Numbered from the stretch's first letter, positions 1 through 8,447 are shown. The stretch is 64,000 nucleotides of DNA from Peptococcaceae bacterium 1109 (GCA_001028815.1 LDJB01000004.1:77733-141732); one strand, 5' to 3'. Numbers and translations: made by a program. The notes: a model not told the origin generated them from the letters alone.

Positions 1-228
1 CAGAGGAGCCACATGGCAGCCCACTATCTTCAGCCCGAGATCATCGAGGCTTTTCTTCATATCTTCCGCAGGAACATTAAAGCCCAAGCCTGGGTCTGCC
101 TTAGCGTTGTGGTTTGCCCCTTCTACGTATTTGTAGCCGATTTCCGCGATCTTAGCCAAAGTCCCATAGGGATCCTTTGCCAAGGATTCCCGCACTGAGT
201 ACAGCTGAATTCCAGTTTTTATGGCCAT
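1..228 (-). CDS. Sugar phosphate isomerase/epimerase (partial, C-terminus off window)
   Basis: Only the first 76 codons lie in the window; the gene runs off the left edge. The N-terminus (MAIKTGIQLYSVRE, then a GTLAKIAEIGYKYVEG stretch) is typical of the xylose isomerase-like TIM-barrel family (AP endonuclease family 2), which contains IolE/IolI-like sugar and inosose isomerases or dehydratases. The first beta strand carries the QLYSVR signature common in this family. The ATG at 228 is preceded closely by GTGAGG. A hairpin at 311-338 separates it from the upstream gene, so it may have its own transcript. The substrate cannot be judged from this fragment. Confidence 0.8.
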   Translation of the reverse strand, partial: MAIKTGIQLYSVRESLAKDPYGTLAKIAEIGYKYVEGANHNAKADPGLGFNVPAEDMKKSLDDLGLKIVGCHVAPL

Positions 229-310
229 TTCCTCACGCCTTTCCAGGGTTATTCATTCCAATATTCTTCACAAGTAAAGCTTAACCTTCCTAGAGCGGCT
301 AGATCGCATA

Positions 311-338
311 GGGCCCCTAGAGATTTTCTAGGGGCCCC
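311..338 (-). terminator. Hairpin between the small gene at 351-659 and the isomerase
   Basis: GGGCCCCTAG and CTAGGGGCCC form a perfect 10-bp stem with a short AT-rich loop, just after the stop codon at 351. There is no good U-run after it on the minus strand, so it could be a weak terminator or an RNA 3'-end stabiliser. Confidence 0.5.
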
Positions 339-350
339 AGAGGCCTGATT

Positions 351-659
351 CTACTGAAACTCTACTGTACCGCCAGCCTTTTGAACGGCTTCAACCAAGG
401 AGTTGAGCTTCAGCCCACCGCACACGGCGGGAATACGCACGATGAGGCAAATCCCCGATGGCGACACCACTTCCAGCAAGTTCGCTAGGTTAATCACCGC
501 CCCTGGTGGAATGGACACCCGCAAAACAGTGCCCGGCAGGTGCGGGCAGTGAGGGCGGGGTTGGTGATGAGGCGGGCGCTGATGTGGATCGCCATATGCA
601 AACTGGCTCTCCTCCACTGGGTACTGCGCTGCTTGGCTTTCTGCCCAGTACTGGTACAT
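351..659 (-). CDS. Hypothetical protein with Gln/Tyr/Pro/His-rich N-terminus
   Basis: The product is 102 residues and I do not recognise the family. Residues 1-45 are rich in Gln, Tyr, Pro and His. The second half (from VLRVSIPPGAVINLANLLEV) looks like a folded domain with alternating hydrophobic residues and ends GGTVEFQ. The start was placed at the ATG at 659 because GGGAGGG lies 6 bases upstream; a further in-frame ATG upstream has no ribosome binding site. It follows rtcB by about 65 bases on the same strand and may be cotranscribed. The Pro/His-rich stretch around 545-600 also reads sensibly in another minus frame (beginning MAIHISARLITN), so a frameshift inside this gene cannot be ruled out. 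Confidence 0.5.
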   Translation of the reverse strand: MYQYWAESQAAQYPVEESQFAYGDPHQRPPHHQPRPHCPHLPGTVLRVSIPPGAVINLANLLEVVSPSGICLIVRIPAVCGGLKLNSLVEAVQKAGGTVEFQ

Positions 660-724
660 TAACATCCCTCCCAGACACATACTATGTGGAACAGCGTATC
701 TGGGACTAGGTTGTGGAGCTTAGT

Positions 725-1951
725 TTATCCCTTAATGACCACCAGGGTCTTCAGGCGGAGAACCGGCCTAACCAGCTCCAAGGAGTTCTGCATTACCTCA
801 TCGATGTTCTTGTACGCCATGCGGTACTCCTCCGGCACTTCTCTGCGGTTCCGCCTGCCGAAGGCCAACACACCTTGGCGCACCAGGTCCTCTTCCACTT
901 CCTCCACGCTGAAGCGGCGCACCGCTTCCCTGCGGCCCATGGCCCGCCCAGCACCGTGGCTGCACGAAGAGAAGGCTTCCTCGTTTCCAAGGCCCTCCAC
1001 GATGTACGAATAACTGCCCATCGCTCCAGGGACAATCCCCAATTCTCCTTTGCCGGCCCGGATGGCCCCTTTGCGGTGCACCCAAACCATCTCTCCAAAG
1101 TGCCTCTCCCGGGCTGCGTAGTTGTGGTGGGCATTCACTTCCATCTTCAGGGAAATATCTTTGAAGCCCAGTTCCTTCTGGACGCGCTTGAACACAATCT
1201 CTTTGACCTTGCTCAGCATTACAGCACGGTTTTCTCGGGCAAAATCTAAAGACAAGTTCATCCACTTGATGTATGCCTGCCCGAGTTCGTGCTCAACGGG
1301 CAAGTACGCCAGATCGTACTCCGGCGGCACGGGAGACTTCTCCTTGCGGTTCAACTCCTTAGCCTTTTTGTTGAAGTGCCCCGCCACTTTATACCCGAAG
1401 TTCCGGGAACCAGAGTGGACCATGATCCCCAAACAGCCGTGCTCATCTTCTTGCAGCTCGATGAAGTGGTTGCCGCCCCCTAAGGTGCCGATCTGGAAAT
1501 ATCCCTCCTTTATGGAAGGGAGTCCAGGGTCCCCTGCCAGAGGCATGCGTCCCGCCCTATCCAAGGTCTCAGAAGGCTGAGGCTTAGGGTGATGGTCAAA
1601 CCCTACAGGTACAGCAGCCATGATCTCATCTACCATGCGCTGGGCCACTTTTGGGCCCTTGCCTTCCTTTAAAAGTTCCACGGGGATGTTCGTGCTCACA
1701 AAGGCAATCCCGCAACCAATATCCACACCCACCGCATTTGGAATGATCACATCTGTAGTAGGCAAAACTCCCCCAATGGGCATGCCGAACCCAGAGTGGC
1801 AGTCAGGCATTAAGGCCACATGCTTGAACACAAAAGGCAGATTGGAAAGGTTCGTGGCTTGCTGCATGGTTCCTTCATCTAGATCTCCCACATCCCTGAG
1901 CCACACTTTAATGGGGAAGCGGTTCTTCCCTCTTTCAAAAATGGTAAACAA
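725..1951 (-). CDS. rtcB: RNA-splicing ligase RtcB
   Basis: This 408-residue protein is the GTP- and Mn-dependent 3'-phosphate/5'-hydroxyl RNA ligase RtcB, which seals broken or spliced tRNA and other cleaved RNA. Family signatures are clear: the metal-binding MPDCHSGFGMPIGG near residue 49, GVDIGCG near 75, GTLGGGNHFIE near 155, MVHSGSRNFG near 175, and the C-terminal SCSHGAGRAMGR that contains the guanylylated His. The length is near the short bacterial form (about 400). The start is TTG at 1951, with AGGTGGGAAG upstream and no in-frame ATG nearby. No archease or RtcA neighbour is visible. The gene is divergent from the exported protein at 2152. Confidence 0.95.
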   Translation of the reverse strand: MFTIFERGKNRFPIKVWLRDVGDLDEGTMQQATNLSNLPFVFKHVALMPDCHSGFGMPIGGVLPTTDVIIPNAVGVDIGCGIAFVSTNIPVELLKEGKGPKVAQRMVDEIMAAVPVGFDHHPKPQPSETLDRAGRMPLAGDPGLPSIKEGYFQIGTLGGGNHFIELQEDEHGCLGIMVHSGSRNFGYKVAGHFNKKAKELNRKEKSPVPPEYDLAYLPVEHELGQAYIKWMNLSLDFARENRAVMLSKVKEIVFKRVQKELGFKDISLKMEVNAHHNYAARERHFGEMVWVHRKGAIRAGKGELGIVPGAMGSYSYIVEGLGNEEAFSSCSHGAGRAMGRREAVRRFSVEEVEEDLVRQGVLAFGRRNRREVPEEYRMAYKNIDEVMQNSLELVRPVLRLKTLVVIKG

Positions 1952-2062
1952 GGGCTCTTCCCACCTTCCTTCACCGTAGTCTCTTTTGATGGTATCATGC
2001 TTGCTTTACAAGGGCAAGGAACGGCATTCCTACCCGTGGGGCGTACAGCGGTGAACTTTTCG

Positions 2063-2091
2063 TAGTAATATAACTTACTGCGTGATATAAT
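2063..2091 (+). promoter_or_regulatory. Possible promoter for the exported protein at 2152
   Basis: There is a perfect TATAAT at 2086-2091 in an AT-rich stretch of the divergent intergenic region, about 60 bases before the start codon. The -35 position (TAGTAA at 2063-2068, 17-base spacing) is poor, so this is only a weak prediction. Confidence 0.3.
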
Positions 2092-2151
2092 TATATAAAT
2101 CTACCTAATTTATGTCCCGCTGCACCACTAGCAAACCTAAGGAGGGTCACT

Positions 2152-2826
2152 ATGTACAGGAAAGCCGTGCTTTACATGCTGCTCATTGGTGTATTAACCC
2201 TCAGCCCCGCCTCGGGGCTACTGCGTTGGCTCGGGGATCAGCCAACAGTCCAGGCGTGGTCAGAACCTACCTACACTGCACCTTGGTCGGAAGGGCCGCT
2301 CACGAATGAGCAACCAGGTAACGAGTCAGAGGAACAAGTGGAAGAACAGCAGGAAGAACAGGAACCTGAGCAGGGCACGGGCCTCTGGAGCGAACAGCTC
2401 GATCTCTATCCCGAGCAGCCAGTGGACGAGGCTATGCTTGACTTCGAAAGGCTGTACGGCACATGGTACATCTGGACTCCAAGCAGTGCAACTAACCTGT
2501 TTAGCACTGATACAGGGGAATATGTCACCCATGACTTGACCCCCGGGGCCCAGCAGGGCGTAGTAGTGATCGACCCCAGCGGCACTTACACCATGTCCCA
2601 CGGGGCGTGGGGAGGTAGCCAGGTTGTGGAGGGGACATGGCGCCTTTCCTTTCCAGGAGAGATCAACGGCGAGCAACTCATCGCGATCATACTCCTCGAT
2701 GGCCCCACTGCTGTAGATTGGGCGGTGGCACCATCCCCAAGCGGAAAGGTGCGCCTCTTGTGGGCTACTGAATGGTCAGGTGGGGCCCCTCTCTGGGTCT
2801 TTGACTCGGAGCTATATCAAGAGTAA
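2152..2826 (+). CDS. Exported protein of unknown function with Glu/Gln-rich linker
   Basis: The product is 224 residues. Residues 1-25 form a signal peptide or membrane anchor (MYRKAVLYMLLIGVLTLSPA). Residues 50-75 are a low-complexity linker of Glu, Gln and Pro. The remaining 140 residues look like a beta-rich lipocalin-like domain: it has GTWYIWTP, a repeated GTW, and a central IDPSGTYTMSHGAWGG-type motif seen in small extracellular proteins that test a fit against a reference state. No lipobox Cys is seen. AAGGAGGGTC lies 5 bases before the ATG. It stands alone with its own terminator at 2842. The function is not known. Confidence 0.75.
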   Translation: MYRKAVLYMLLIGVLTLSPASGLLRWLGDQPTVQAWSEPTYTAPWSEGPLTNEQPGNESEEQVEEQQEEQEPEQGTGLWSEQLDLYPEQPVDEAMLDFERLYGTWYIWTPSSATNLFSTDTGEYVTHDLTPGAQQGVVVIDPSGTYTMSHGAWGGSQVVEGTWRLSFPGEINGEQLIAIILLDGPTAVDWAVAPSPSGKVRLLWATEWSGGAPLWVFDSELYQE

Positions 2827-2841
2827 GTGCTTGTTACTCAT

Positions 2842-2866
2842 GGGCCGCAGAGCGGCCCCTTTTTTC
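2842..2866 (+). terminator. Rho-independent terminator
   Basis: GGGCCGC, a three-base loop, GCGGCCC and then six T's follow the stop codon at 2826. This is a classic intrinsic terminator on the plus strand. Confidence 0.85.
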
Positions 2867-2955
2867 TGGAAAACATTAAGGGGTGTAGCCGAATTCAGCA
2901 GGTGGCATGGTATAAACGGCACCAATAATACCAAAGATCAGAGGAGTCGGCATCC

Positions 2956-3486
2956 ATGAGAATTCGGGACTCTATCCTCTTGGGCGTGACAGCAGGGATG
3001 CTCGCAGGCTTCCCGGCACGGTTCACCAACAACACCGCCTACAGGCTGGGCCTCACAGATCGGAAATACGGCCAAATGGCAGCTAGCTTGTTCTTACCAA
3101 CAGAGAAGCAAAAAGTACATCCCCGTGAAACACAGGTAGTGGGCTTTCTTGCCGATTACATCAACTGCGGGTTGATGGGCGTTGCCGTGGCCAGTGTCCT
3201 AGCGAGAACTGGCCGGGATAACGCTATCCTAAAAGGCATTGGCGTTGCTTCCCTTGCCTGGATGGCTCTGTACGGGCTCACCACGCGGCTTGGGGTAGCA
3301 CCTGCTAGCCGCAAACCCTTATCCTCCATCCTCAGCTTTGGCGACCATGTGCTCTTCGGAGCACTCTGCGGCTTGCTCGCCGGGGGAATCGGCCACCGCT
3401 CCCTCTTCCCCCGTGGCCCAAGGTTCAGCAAGGTACGGCAGCCAGCGGGCATGACAGCCACCCCATCCTATCCTCCACTAAACTAA
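2956..3486 (+). CDS. Small integral membrane protein of unknown function
   Basis: The product is 176 residues with about four hydrophobic segments (roughly residues 5-22, 62-83, 92-110 and 130-148) and a basic, Pro-rich C-terminal tail. The order of short helices, the cytoplasmic loop containing ETQVVGFLADY, and FGDHVLFGALCGLLAGG resemble small conserved Bacillota membrane proteins without known function. The ATG at 2956 has an AGAGGAG site 7 bases upstream. It is monocistronic, between terminators at 2842 and 3486. I do not recognise a named family. Confidence 0.7.
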   Translation: MRIRDSILLGVTAGMLAGFPARFTNNTAYRLGLTDRKYGQMAASLFLPTEKQKVHPRETQVVGFLADYINCGLMGVAVASVLARTGRDNAILKGIGVASLAWMALYGLTTRLGVAPASRKPLSSILSFGDHVLFGALCGLLAGGIGHRSLFPRGPRFSKVRQPAGMTATPSYPPLN

Positions 3487-3509
3487 AGCGCCGCTGGACA
3501 GCGGCGCTT
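3486..3509. terminator. Bidirectional terminator between convergent genes
   Basis: AAGCGCCGCTG and CAGCGGCGCTT make a perfect 11-bp stem with a two-base loop. It sits between the plus-strand membrane protein gene ending at 3486 and the minus-strand pruA ending at 3513, with T-rich sequence on both sides. Confidence 0.8.
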
Positions 3510-3512
3510 GTC

Positions 3513-5144
3513 TTACTCTGTATCCATATGGGGATAGGCGTAGTGCTCCGGCGGGAGCAAGGTCTCCTTGATGGCTCGAGGCGATACCCAGCGAAGGAGG
3601 TTGAGCATACTCCCTGCCTTGTCGTTGGTGCCTGAGGCCCGGCTTCCCCCAAAGGGTTGCTGCCCCACCACTGCCCCAGTGGGCTTGTCATTTACGTAGA
3701 AGTTCCCTGCAGCATGGGTGAGGGCCTTTGTGATGTGCTCGATGGCATAGCGGTCTTGAGCAAAGACCGAGCCAGTGAGCCCATAGGGTGATGTTGTATT
3801 GCAGAGCTCTAGAGCCCCTTCCAGGTCCCCATCATCGTATACATAAATGGTAAGGACGGGCCCGAAAATCTCTTCCTCCATCAGTTTGAACCTGGGGTTG
3901 GTAGTCTCGACGATGGTAGGCTCAATGAAGTAACCCACGCTGTCATCGCAACCGCCTCCCACAAGAATAGTAGCTTCACTGGAACTTGCGGCAAAGTCGA
4001 TATACGACTTAATGTTTTGGAAAGCTGCCTTATCGATGACCGCGGCCATGAAGTTAGTGAAGTTACGGACATCACCCATAGTGAGTTCCTTAGTCTCCTG
4101 GATCAAATCATCCCGGAGTTTCCCCCAAAGGCTTTTGGGGATGTAGGCCCGAGAAGCGGCGGAACACTTCTGCCCTTGATACTCAAAGGCTCCTCTAATC
4201 AAGGCTGTGCGGAGGGCGGCAATATCCGCTGAAGGATGGGCAAACACAAAATCTTTGCCCCCCGTTTCGCCTACCAAGCGAGGGTAGGTCCGGTAGCGGT
4301 GAATGTTGTTCCCCACTGTCCGCCACATATCCTGGAAAACAGCAGTGCTGCCCGTGAAGTGCACCCCAGCTAGCTCAGGGTGGGCTAGGATCTGCTCTCC
4401 CACGAGCCTTCCGGAGCCAGGCACGAAGTTTATGACTCCAGGGGGCAATCCAGCGGCTTCTAAGAGCTTCATGACGTAGTAGGCATTGTACACCGCGGAC
4501 GAGGCGGGCTTCCACACTACCGTGTTCCCCATGAGCGCAGGCGCTGTGGGCAGGTTCCCTGCAATAGCCGTAAAGTTGAAGGGGGTCACTGCAAAGACAA
4601 ACCCCTCTAAGGGACGGTGCTCTACCCTGTTCCACACTCCTGGGGAAGATTGGGGCTGTTCTTTGTAGATCGCCTCCATGTAGTGAGCATTGAACCGCCA
4701 AAAGTCGATAAGTTCACAGGCAGAGTCGATTTCCGCTTGGTACACAGTCTTGCTGATCCCCAGCATCGTTGCGGCATTGAGGGTGTAACGCCACTGCTTG
4801 GAAGCCATCTCCGCGGCTTTCAGGAATATGCCCGCACGCTGTTCCCAAGGAAGTTCTGCCCACGCCTTCTTAGCCGCGAGGGCTGCTTCGATGGCCTGAG
4901 CGACTTCGCTGCTCCCGGCCTTGTGGTACATGCCCAAGCGGTGGCCGTGGTTGTGGGGCATCACGCAAGTTCCTGTATCACCTGTGCGAATCTCTTTTCC
5001 CCCGATAATCAGGGGGATCTCCACTTCTGACGCGCTGAGCCTGGCCAGTTCCTCTTTCATGCGCTGCCGTTCAGGGCTGCCAGGCCCGTAAGCGTACCCA
5101 GGCTCGTTCTTGGGGACCGGCATGGTCCAAATTCCGTTCGACAC
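3513..5144 (-). CDS. pruA: 1-pyrroline-5-carboxylate dehydrogenase (L-glutamate gamma-semialdehyde dehydrogenase)
   Basis: This 543-residue NAD-dependent aldehyde dehydrogenase oxidises glutamate semialdehyde (from pyrroline-5-carboxylate) to glutamate, the last step of proline breakdown. The catalytic Cys sits in GQKCSAASR near residue 327 and the general-base Glu in VGETGGKDFVFAHPSAD near 293; both motifs and the length fit the ALDH4A1/PruA group rather than general aldehyde dehydrogenases. The N-terminal PVPKNEPGYAYGPGSPER is typical of the group. It is the third gene of an operon, 28 bases after the FAD subunit at 5173-6324, which supports a joint role in converting proline to glutamate. 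The ATG at 5144 has AGGTGAT upstream. A terminator at 3486-3509 closes the operon. Confidence 0.92.
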   Translation of the reverse strand: MSNGIWTMPVPKNEPGYAYGPGSPERQRMKEELARLSASEVEIPLIIGGKEIRTGDTGTCVMPHNHGHRLGMYHKAGSSEVAQAIEAALAAKKAWAELPWEQRAGIFLKAAEMASKQWRYTLNAATMLGISKTVYQAEIDSACELIDFWRFNAHYMEAIYKEQPQSSPGVWNRVEHRPLEGFVFAVTPFNFTAIAGNLPTAPALMGNTVVWKPASSAVYNAYYVMKLLEAAGLPPGVINFVPGSGRLVGEQILAHPELAGVHFTGSTAVFQDMWRTVGNNIHRYRTYPRLVGETGGKDFVFAHPSADIAALRTALIRGAFEYQGQKCSAASRAYIPKSLWGKLRDDLIQETKELTMGDVRNFTNFMAAVIDKAAFQNIKSYIDFAASSSEATILVGGGCDDSVGYFIEPTIVETTNPRFKLMEEEIFGPVLTIYVYDDGDLEGALELCNTTSPYGLTGSVFAQDRYAIEHITKALTHAAGNFYVNDKPTGAVVGQQPFGGSRASGTNDKAGSMLNLLRWVSPRAIKETLLPPEHYAYPHMDTE

Positions 5145-5172
5145 ATGATCACCTCGCAGTTAATACTTCTAC

Positions 5173-6324
5173 TTAACGCAACAGTTCCTTCGCGGTAAAA
5201 TCCCGATACGGAGACAAGAGCTCGAACACATCCTCATCTTCAGGAGCAAGCTCACCCACCAAGCGATCTGCCACAAGCTGGCCCAGTCCAGGCCCAAGCA
5301 TCAACCCTTGCCCGCACATGCCCACTGCGTGAAAAACGCCCTGCACGTTGCGGTCAAACCCGACTATGGGACGATCATCAGGAGTGCCAGGATACATGCC
5401 CCGCCACACCCGCCGCACCCTCAGATAGCGCAGCCGAGGACACAACCGCAAGAGGCGGGGCACCACCATGGGCAAGAACTCGGACGTAGAAGCCTTAGTT
5501 GCCCCGAGACGCTTGGGTTTCGGGGTGATGCAGAACAGTACGGAGCCTTCTGGGTCTTGATAGAAGTAGTAGTTCTCCGAATCGGCGGTAGGTTCAATAT
5601 CTACAACCATGGGGTAGAAAAAGCGTTCCACCGGCTCTGTAACACCCGCTTCATGGGCATCGGGGACTACAGGCAGATCAGTGCCTAAGAGAAGGCCAAT
5701 TTCCCGGGCGTTAGACCCTGCGGCGTTTATCACCAATCCCGGGCTGAGACTTGGCCCATCGGTCTTGATTTCAGCTACCCTGCCGCCCTCCAAGACAAAA
5801 CCAGTCACCCTTGTGCGGAAGTAAAATTCGACCCCAGCAGACAAAGCCATCTGGTAAAAGGCGCTTGCCAGCTTCAGGGGAGATAGATGGCCGTCACGGG
5901 GAGAGTAAGTCCCGCCAAGCAGCCCTTCTTCCCGAATGCCAGGCACCAGTGCAGCAACCTGATCCGGCCCGATCCAATCGATTTCGAGGCCGATTTTCTG
6001 CTGCACCGCAAGCAAGCTCTTAAGCTTGCTTGCAATAGACTCTTGGTAGGCAGGGAATAAGTAGCCCCCCTCCACGTAATCCACATCGAAACCAAACTCC
6101 CGCTCTAGCTCCCGGAGAAACTCCAATGAGCGCAGTCCGATCTTAATCTTCGCTGGGTCTGAATGGGTGGCCCGGACCCCGCCAATAGCTGCCCGGTGTT
6201 CACCCCTGCCCACGGATGCGTTTTTCTCGATGACAGCCACTTCCAGCCCCTTTTTGGCCAGCCAGTAGGAGAGTATCGTGCCGACGCTCCCCGCCCCGAT
6301 AATCACAACATCATAGCTTCTCAT
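5173..6324 (-). CDS. FAD-dependent amino acid dehydrogenase, beta-type subunit (proline dehydrogenase-like)
   Basis: The product is a 383-residue DAO-family flavoprotein. The FAD dinucleotide fold starts at residue 6 with VVIIGAGSVGTILSYWLAKKG and a conserved acidic residue in VIEKN; the C-terminal GMCGQGLMLGPGLGQLVADRL is the second FAD motif of the sarcosine oxidase beta/dye-linked L-proline dehydrogenase beta/HcnC group. This subunit would hold the substrate site and pass electrons to the alpha subunit encoded just upstream (stop and start overlap as TGATG). A GTG three bases earlier (6327) is an equally possible start. The neighbouring pruA makes L-proline the best substrate guess, with sarcosine, opines or hydroxyproline as alternatives. 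Confidence 0.8.
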   Translation of the reverse strand: MRSYDVVIIGAGSVGTILSYWLAKKGLEVAVIEKNASVGRGEHRAAIGGVRATHSDPAKIKIGLRSLEFLRELEREFGFDVDYVEGGYLFPAYQESIASKLKSLLAVQQKIGLEIDWIGPDQVAALVPGIREEGLLGGTYSPRDGHLSPLKLASAFYQMALSAGVEFYFRTRVTGFVLEGGRVAEIKTDGPSLSPGLVINAAGSNAREIGLLLGTDLPVVPDAHEAGVTEPVERFFYPMVVDIEPTADSENYYFYQDPEGSVLFCITPKPKRLGATKASTSEFLPMVVPRLLRLCPRLRYLRVRRVWRGMYPGTPDDRPIVGFDRNVQGVFHAVGMCGQGLMLGPGLGQLVADRLVGELAPEDEDVFELLSPYRDFTAKELLR

Positions 6325-8405
6325 CACGCTTCACCATCCTGTTCCTGGTTCCCAATAGCCCACATGGGAATCTCTACCGTCACAGGCCGGCGCGTTGCTG
6401 GGGCCAGGCTGCTTGGATCGACCCCCGCTTGCCCCAAAATGCGAGGGACAAGCACGTTGCAGGTCTTACCGCCGCATGCTCCCATACTGACCCTGATGGC
6501 CTTCAGCTGATTGAGATCGTGGATAGGATTCTCCCGGGCGAAGTCTAGGATTTCCTTGACGGTGACCCGCTCGCAGCGGCAAACAATCCCGTCCTCTGGG
6601 AAGTACTGGAACTCTGCTTCTGAAAGGGGCTGCACGTCCCCTTCCGGCTGCACCCGAATCCCCGCGGCCAAGTGCGCCCACTCCTCAGGGACTTCCACGG
6701 TGATCAGGTGAGTGCCGTACTTGCGGAAATACCGCTGTTTGAGCACGGTACCTTGGCCCAAAACATTCCCATCAAGATCACAAATGGGGATTTGGCTGCC
6801 TGCTTCGTAGGCCGTACTAAACTCGTGAGGCAGTACCACCTCTGCCATCCCCGGATTGGGGGATAGCCGCGCCAAGGTAATGGCCAGACCAGGACAGATA
6901 GCTGCGCACAAGCCGCAGGCAATACACTTGCCGTCAAACTCCGGCAAGTCCATGATTGTGCCTGTTTCGCCCTTCAACTTGATCGAGTCAAACTGACACA
7001 CAGTGGTGCATGGATCGCAAGGGATCTCTTGCATGCAGTGAAAGACGGGGCGGAATGTTTCCCGGGATAGTATAGGTTTCTCTCTTTCCATTACCCGTCC
7101 AGGCCTGCTCTTAAGGATCTCCATCTTTTCCCGCCACTCTTCTGGCACGGGCGTATCCTTTCCCAAAAGCCGGGCCATCTTCCGGCCGGCAATCCGGCCC
7201 CCTAACATCGCGGACGATGCTTCCGCAATTTCATCCGCATCGCCGGTTTTTACTACAGGAAAACCAAATTCCTGGGCATCCGCAAAGTACTCATCTACCG
7301 AGGCCAAGCCAACAGCAATGAGCACAGTATCCACGGCGAAGGTCTTAGCCTCCTCCAGGAGAGGCCTGCCGTCTGAGTCCACAGGGGCGATTGTGGCCCG
7401 CTCCACCATGCCATCCCCTTCCACACAGAGCACAGTGTGGCGGAGGTAGATGGGGACACCCATGCGTCTAATCTTATCTCCGTGAACTTTGTAGCCTGTA
7501 ACCTCAGGAGCAATGTCCACCAAACCCACCACTGTAATTCCAGCTTGAAGAGCATGATAGGCGGCGATCAGCCCTACGTTTCCGCACCCCACCACCAGGA
7601 CTCGCCCAGCAGCCTTCACCAGGTCTCGGTTGACTAGGGTCTGGAACGCGCCAGCACCGTAGACACCGGGCAGATCGTTTCCTGGGAAAACAAGCGACCT
7701 TTCTCGGGCACCTGTGGCTGCAATCAGGCCCCTAAAACTTACATGCGTATAGCGGCGGTTCTCTTCGAACACCGCGGCTTTACCGTCAGAGTAGAGAGCA
7801 GCCACAGTAGAGTTAGGTATGACCTTCACTCCTGGGGTTTGCCGCATCTCTTCTCCTAGGATCTGCCCAATAACGTGCCCCCTGGTGCCGGCAAAGCAGT
7901 CTTCCACCGAACCGAAGAACTTGTGGGTCTGGAGCACCAGTTTACCCCCTGGTTCTGCTTTATCATCTACCACTATCACCGAAAAACCCAGTTGTCCAAG
8001 CTCCACTGAGGCCCGGATGCCTGAAGGGCCCGCCCCCACAACCAACACATCACAGGTAAGTTCACGGGGTGGATGGGCTGGAAGGTCTGGCGCGGCATGA
8101 GGAAGCTTCGGCAGATGATTCAAGGTTTCTACGACCATTCCCTTTTCCAAGGGAGTAATGCAGCTCTTTACCGGAAGGCCGTTCACAATAACAGTGCATT
8201 GGGCGCACTGGCCGTTAGCACAAAAGATGCCCTGCGGAGCATCACCAGAGCGGTGCCGGGAAAAGACCTTCACCCCGTTGGCAATTAGGGCAGTAGAAAG
8301 CATTTCACCAGCTTGTCCCTGCATTTTTTTCCCGTCAAACGAAAATTCTACCAACTCGCCCTTGCGGACGTTGAGGATTGGATGTTCAGTGAGACGCGCG
8401 ATCAT
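6324..8405 (-). CDS. Multidomain FAD/Fe-S dehydrogenase alpha subunit (proline dehydrogenase-like fusion)
   Basis: This 693-residue protein fuses parts that are often separate subunits. Residues 1-95 are a [2Fe-2S] ferredoxin-like module (Cys near 62, 67, 70 and 82, in FCANGQCAQC). Residues about 117-440 are an FAD/NAD oxidoreductase with GAGPSG near 124 and a second Rossmann motif VVGCGNVG near 272. Residues about 450-520 are ferredoxin-like, with CDPCTTVC and CIACGLCAAICPG. The C-terminus has a BFD-like [2Fe-2S] module (CRCERVTVKE and GACGGKTC). This matches alpha plus gamma/delta parts of dye-linked proline, hydroxyproline and opine dehydrogenases and of HcnAB. It begins the operon that ends with pruA. 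The start is ATG at 8405 or GTG at 8408, after GGGGG. A 17-base palindrome lies upstream. Confidence 0.82.
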   Translation of the reverse strand: MIARLTEHPILNVRKGELVEFSFDGKKMQGQAGEMLSTALIANGVKVFSRHRSGDAPQGIFCANGQCAQCTVIVNGLPVKSCITPLEKGMVVETLNHLPKLPHAAPDLPAHPPRELTCDVLVVGAGPSGIRASVELGQLGFSVIVVDDKAEPGGKLVLQTHKFFGSVEDCFAGTRGHVIGQILGEEMRQTPGVKVIPNSTVAALYSDGKAAVFEENRRYTHVSFRGLIAATGARERSLVFPGNDLPGVYGAGAFQTLVNRDLVKAAGRVLVVGCGNVGLIAAYHALQAGITVVGLVDIAPEVTGYKVHGDKIRRMGVPIYLRHTVLCVEGDGMVERATIAPVDSDGRPLLEEAKTFAVDTVLIAVGLASVDEYFADAQEFGFPVVKTGDADEIAEASSAMLGGRIAGRKMARLLGKDTPVPEEWREKMEILKSRPGRVMEREKPILSRETFRPVFHCMQEIPCDPCTTVCQFDSIKLKGETGTIMDLPEFDGKCIACGLCAAICPGLAITLARLSPNPGMAEVVLPHEFSTAYEAGSQIPICDLDGNVLGQGTVLKQRYFRKYGTHLITVEVPEEWAHLAAGIRVQPEGDVQPLSEAEFQYFPEDGIVCRCERVTVKEILDFARENPIHDLNQLKAIRVSMGACGGKTCNVLVPRILGQAGVDPSSLAPATRRPVTVEIPMWAIGNQEQDGEA

Positions 8406-8430
8406 CACCCCCGATTTGATTCCCTCATAG

Positions 8431-8447
8431 CAAGAGATATTCTCTTG
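8431..8447 (-). promoter_or_regulatory. Palindrome in front of the proline-type operon (operator candidate)
   Basis: CAAGAGA-tat-TCTCTTG is a perfect 7-bp inverted repeat with a three-base spacer, 25-40 bases upstream of the first start codon of the dehydrogenase operon. A further TCTCTTG half-site overlaps at 8449-8455. It may bind a dimeric regulator; the regulator is unknown. Confidence 0.4.

Noticed and set aside
713-1249. 178-codon plus-strand frame opposite rtcB
   Set aside because: rtcB motifs are complete on the minus strand across this stretch, so the frame is a shadow.
6324-8405. Annotation as hydrogen cyanide synthase or sarcosine oxidase alpha subunit
   Set aside because: Domain content is compatible, but the adjacent pruA-type dehydrogenase and the absence of folate or glycine genes favour a proline-type substrate; kept as an alternative in the entry.
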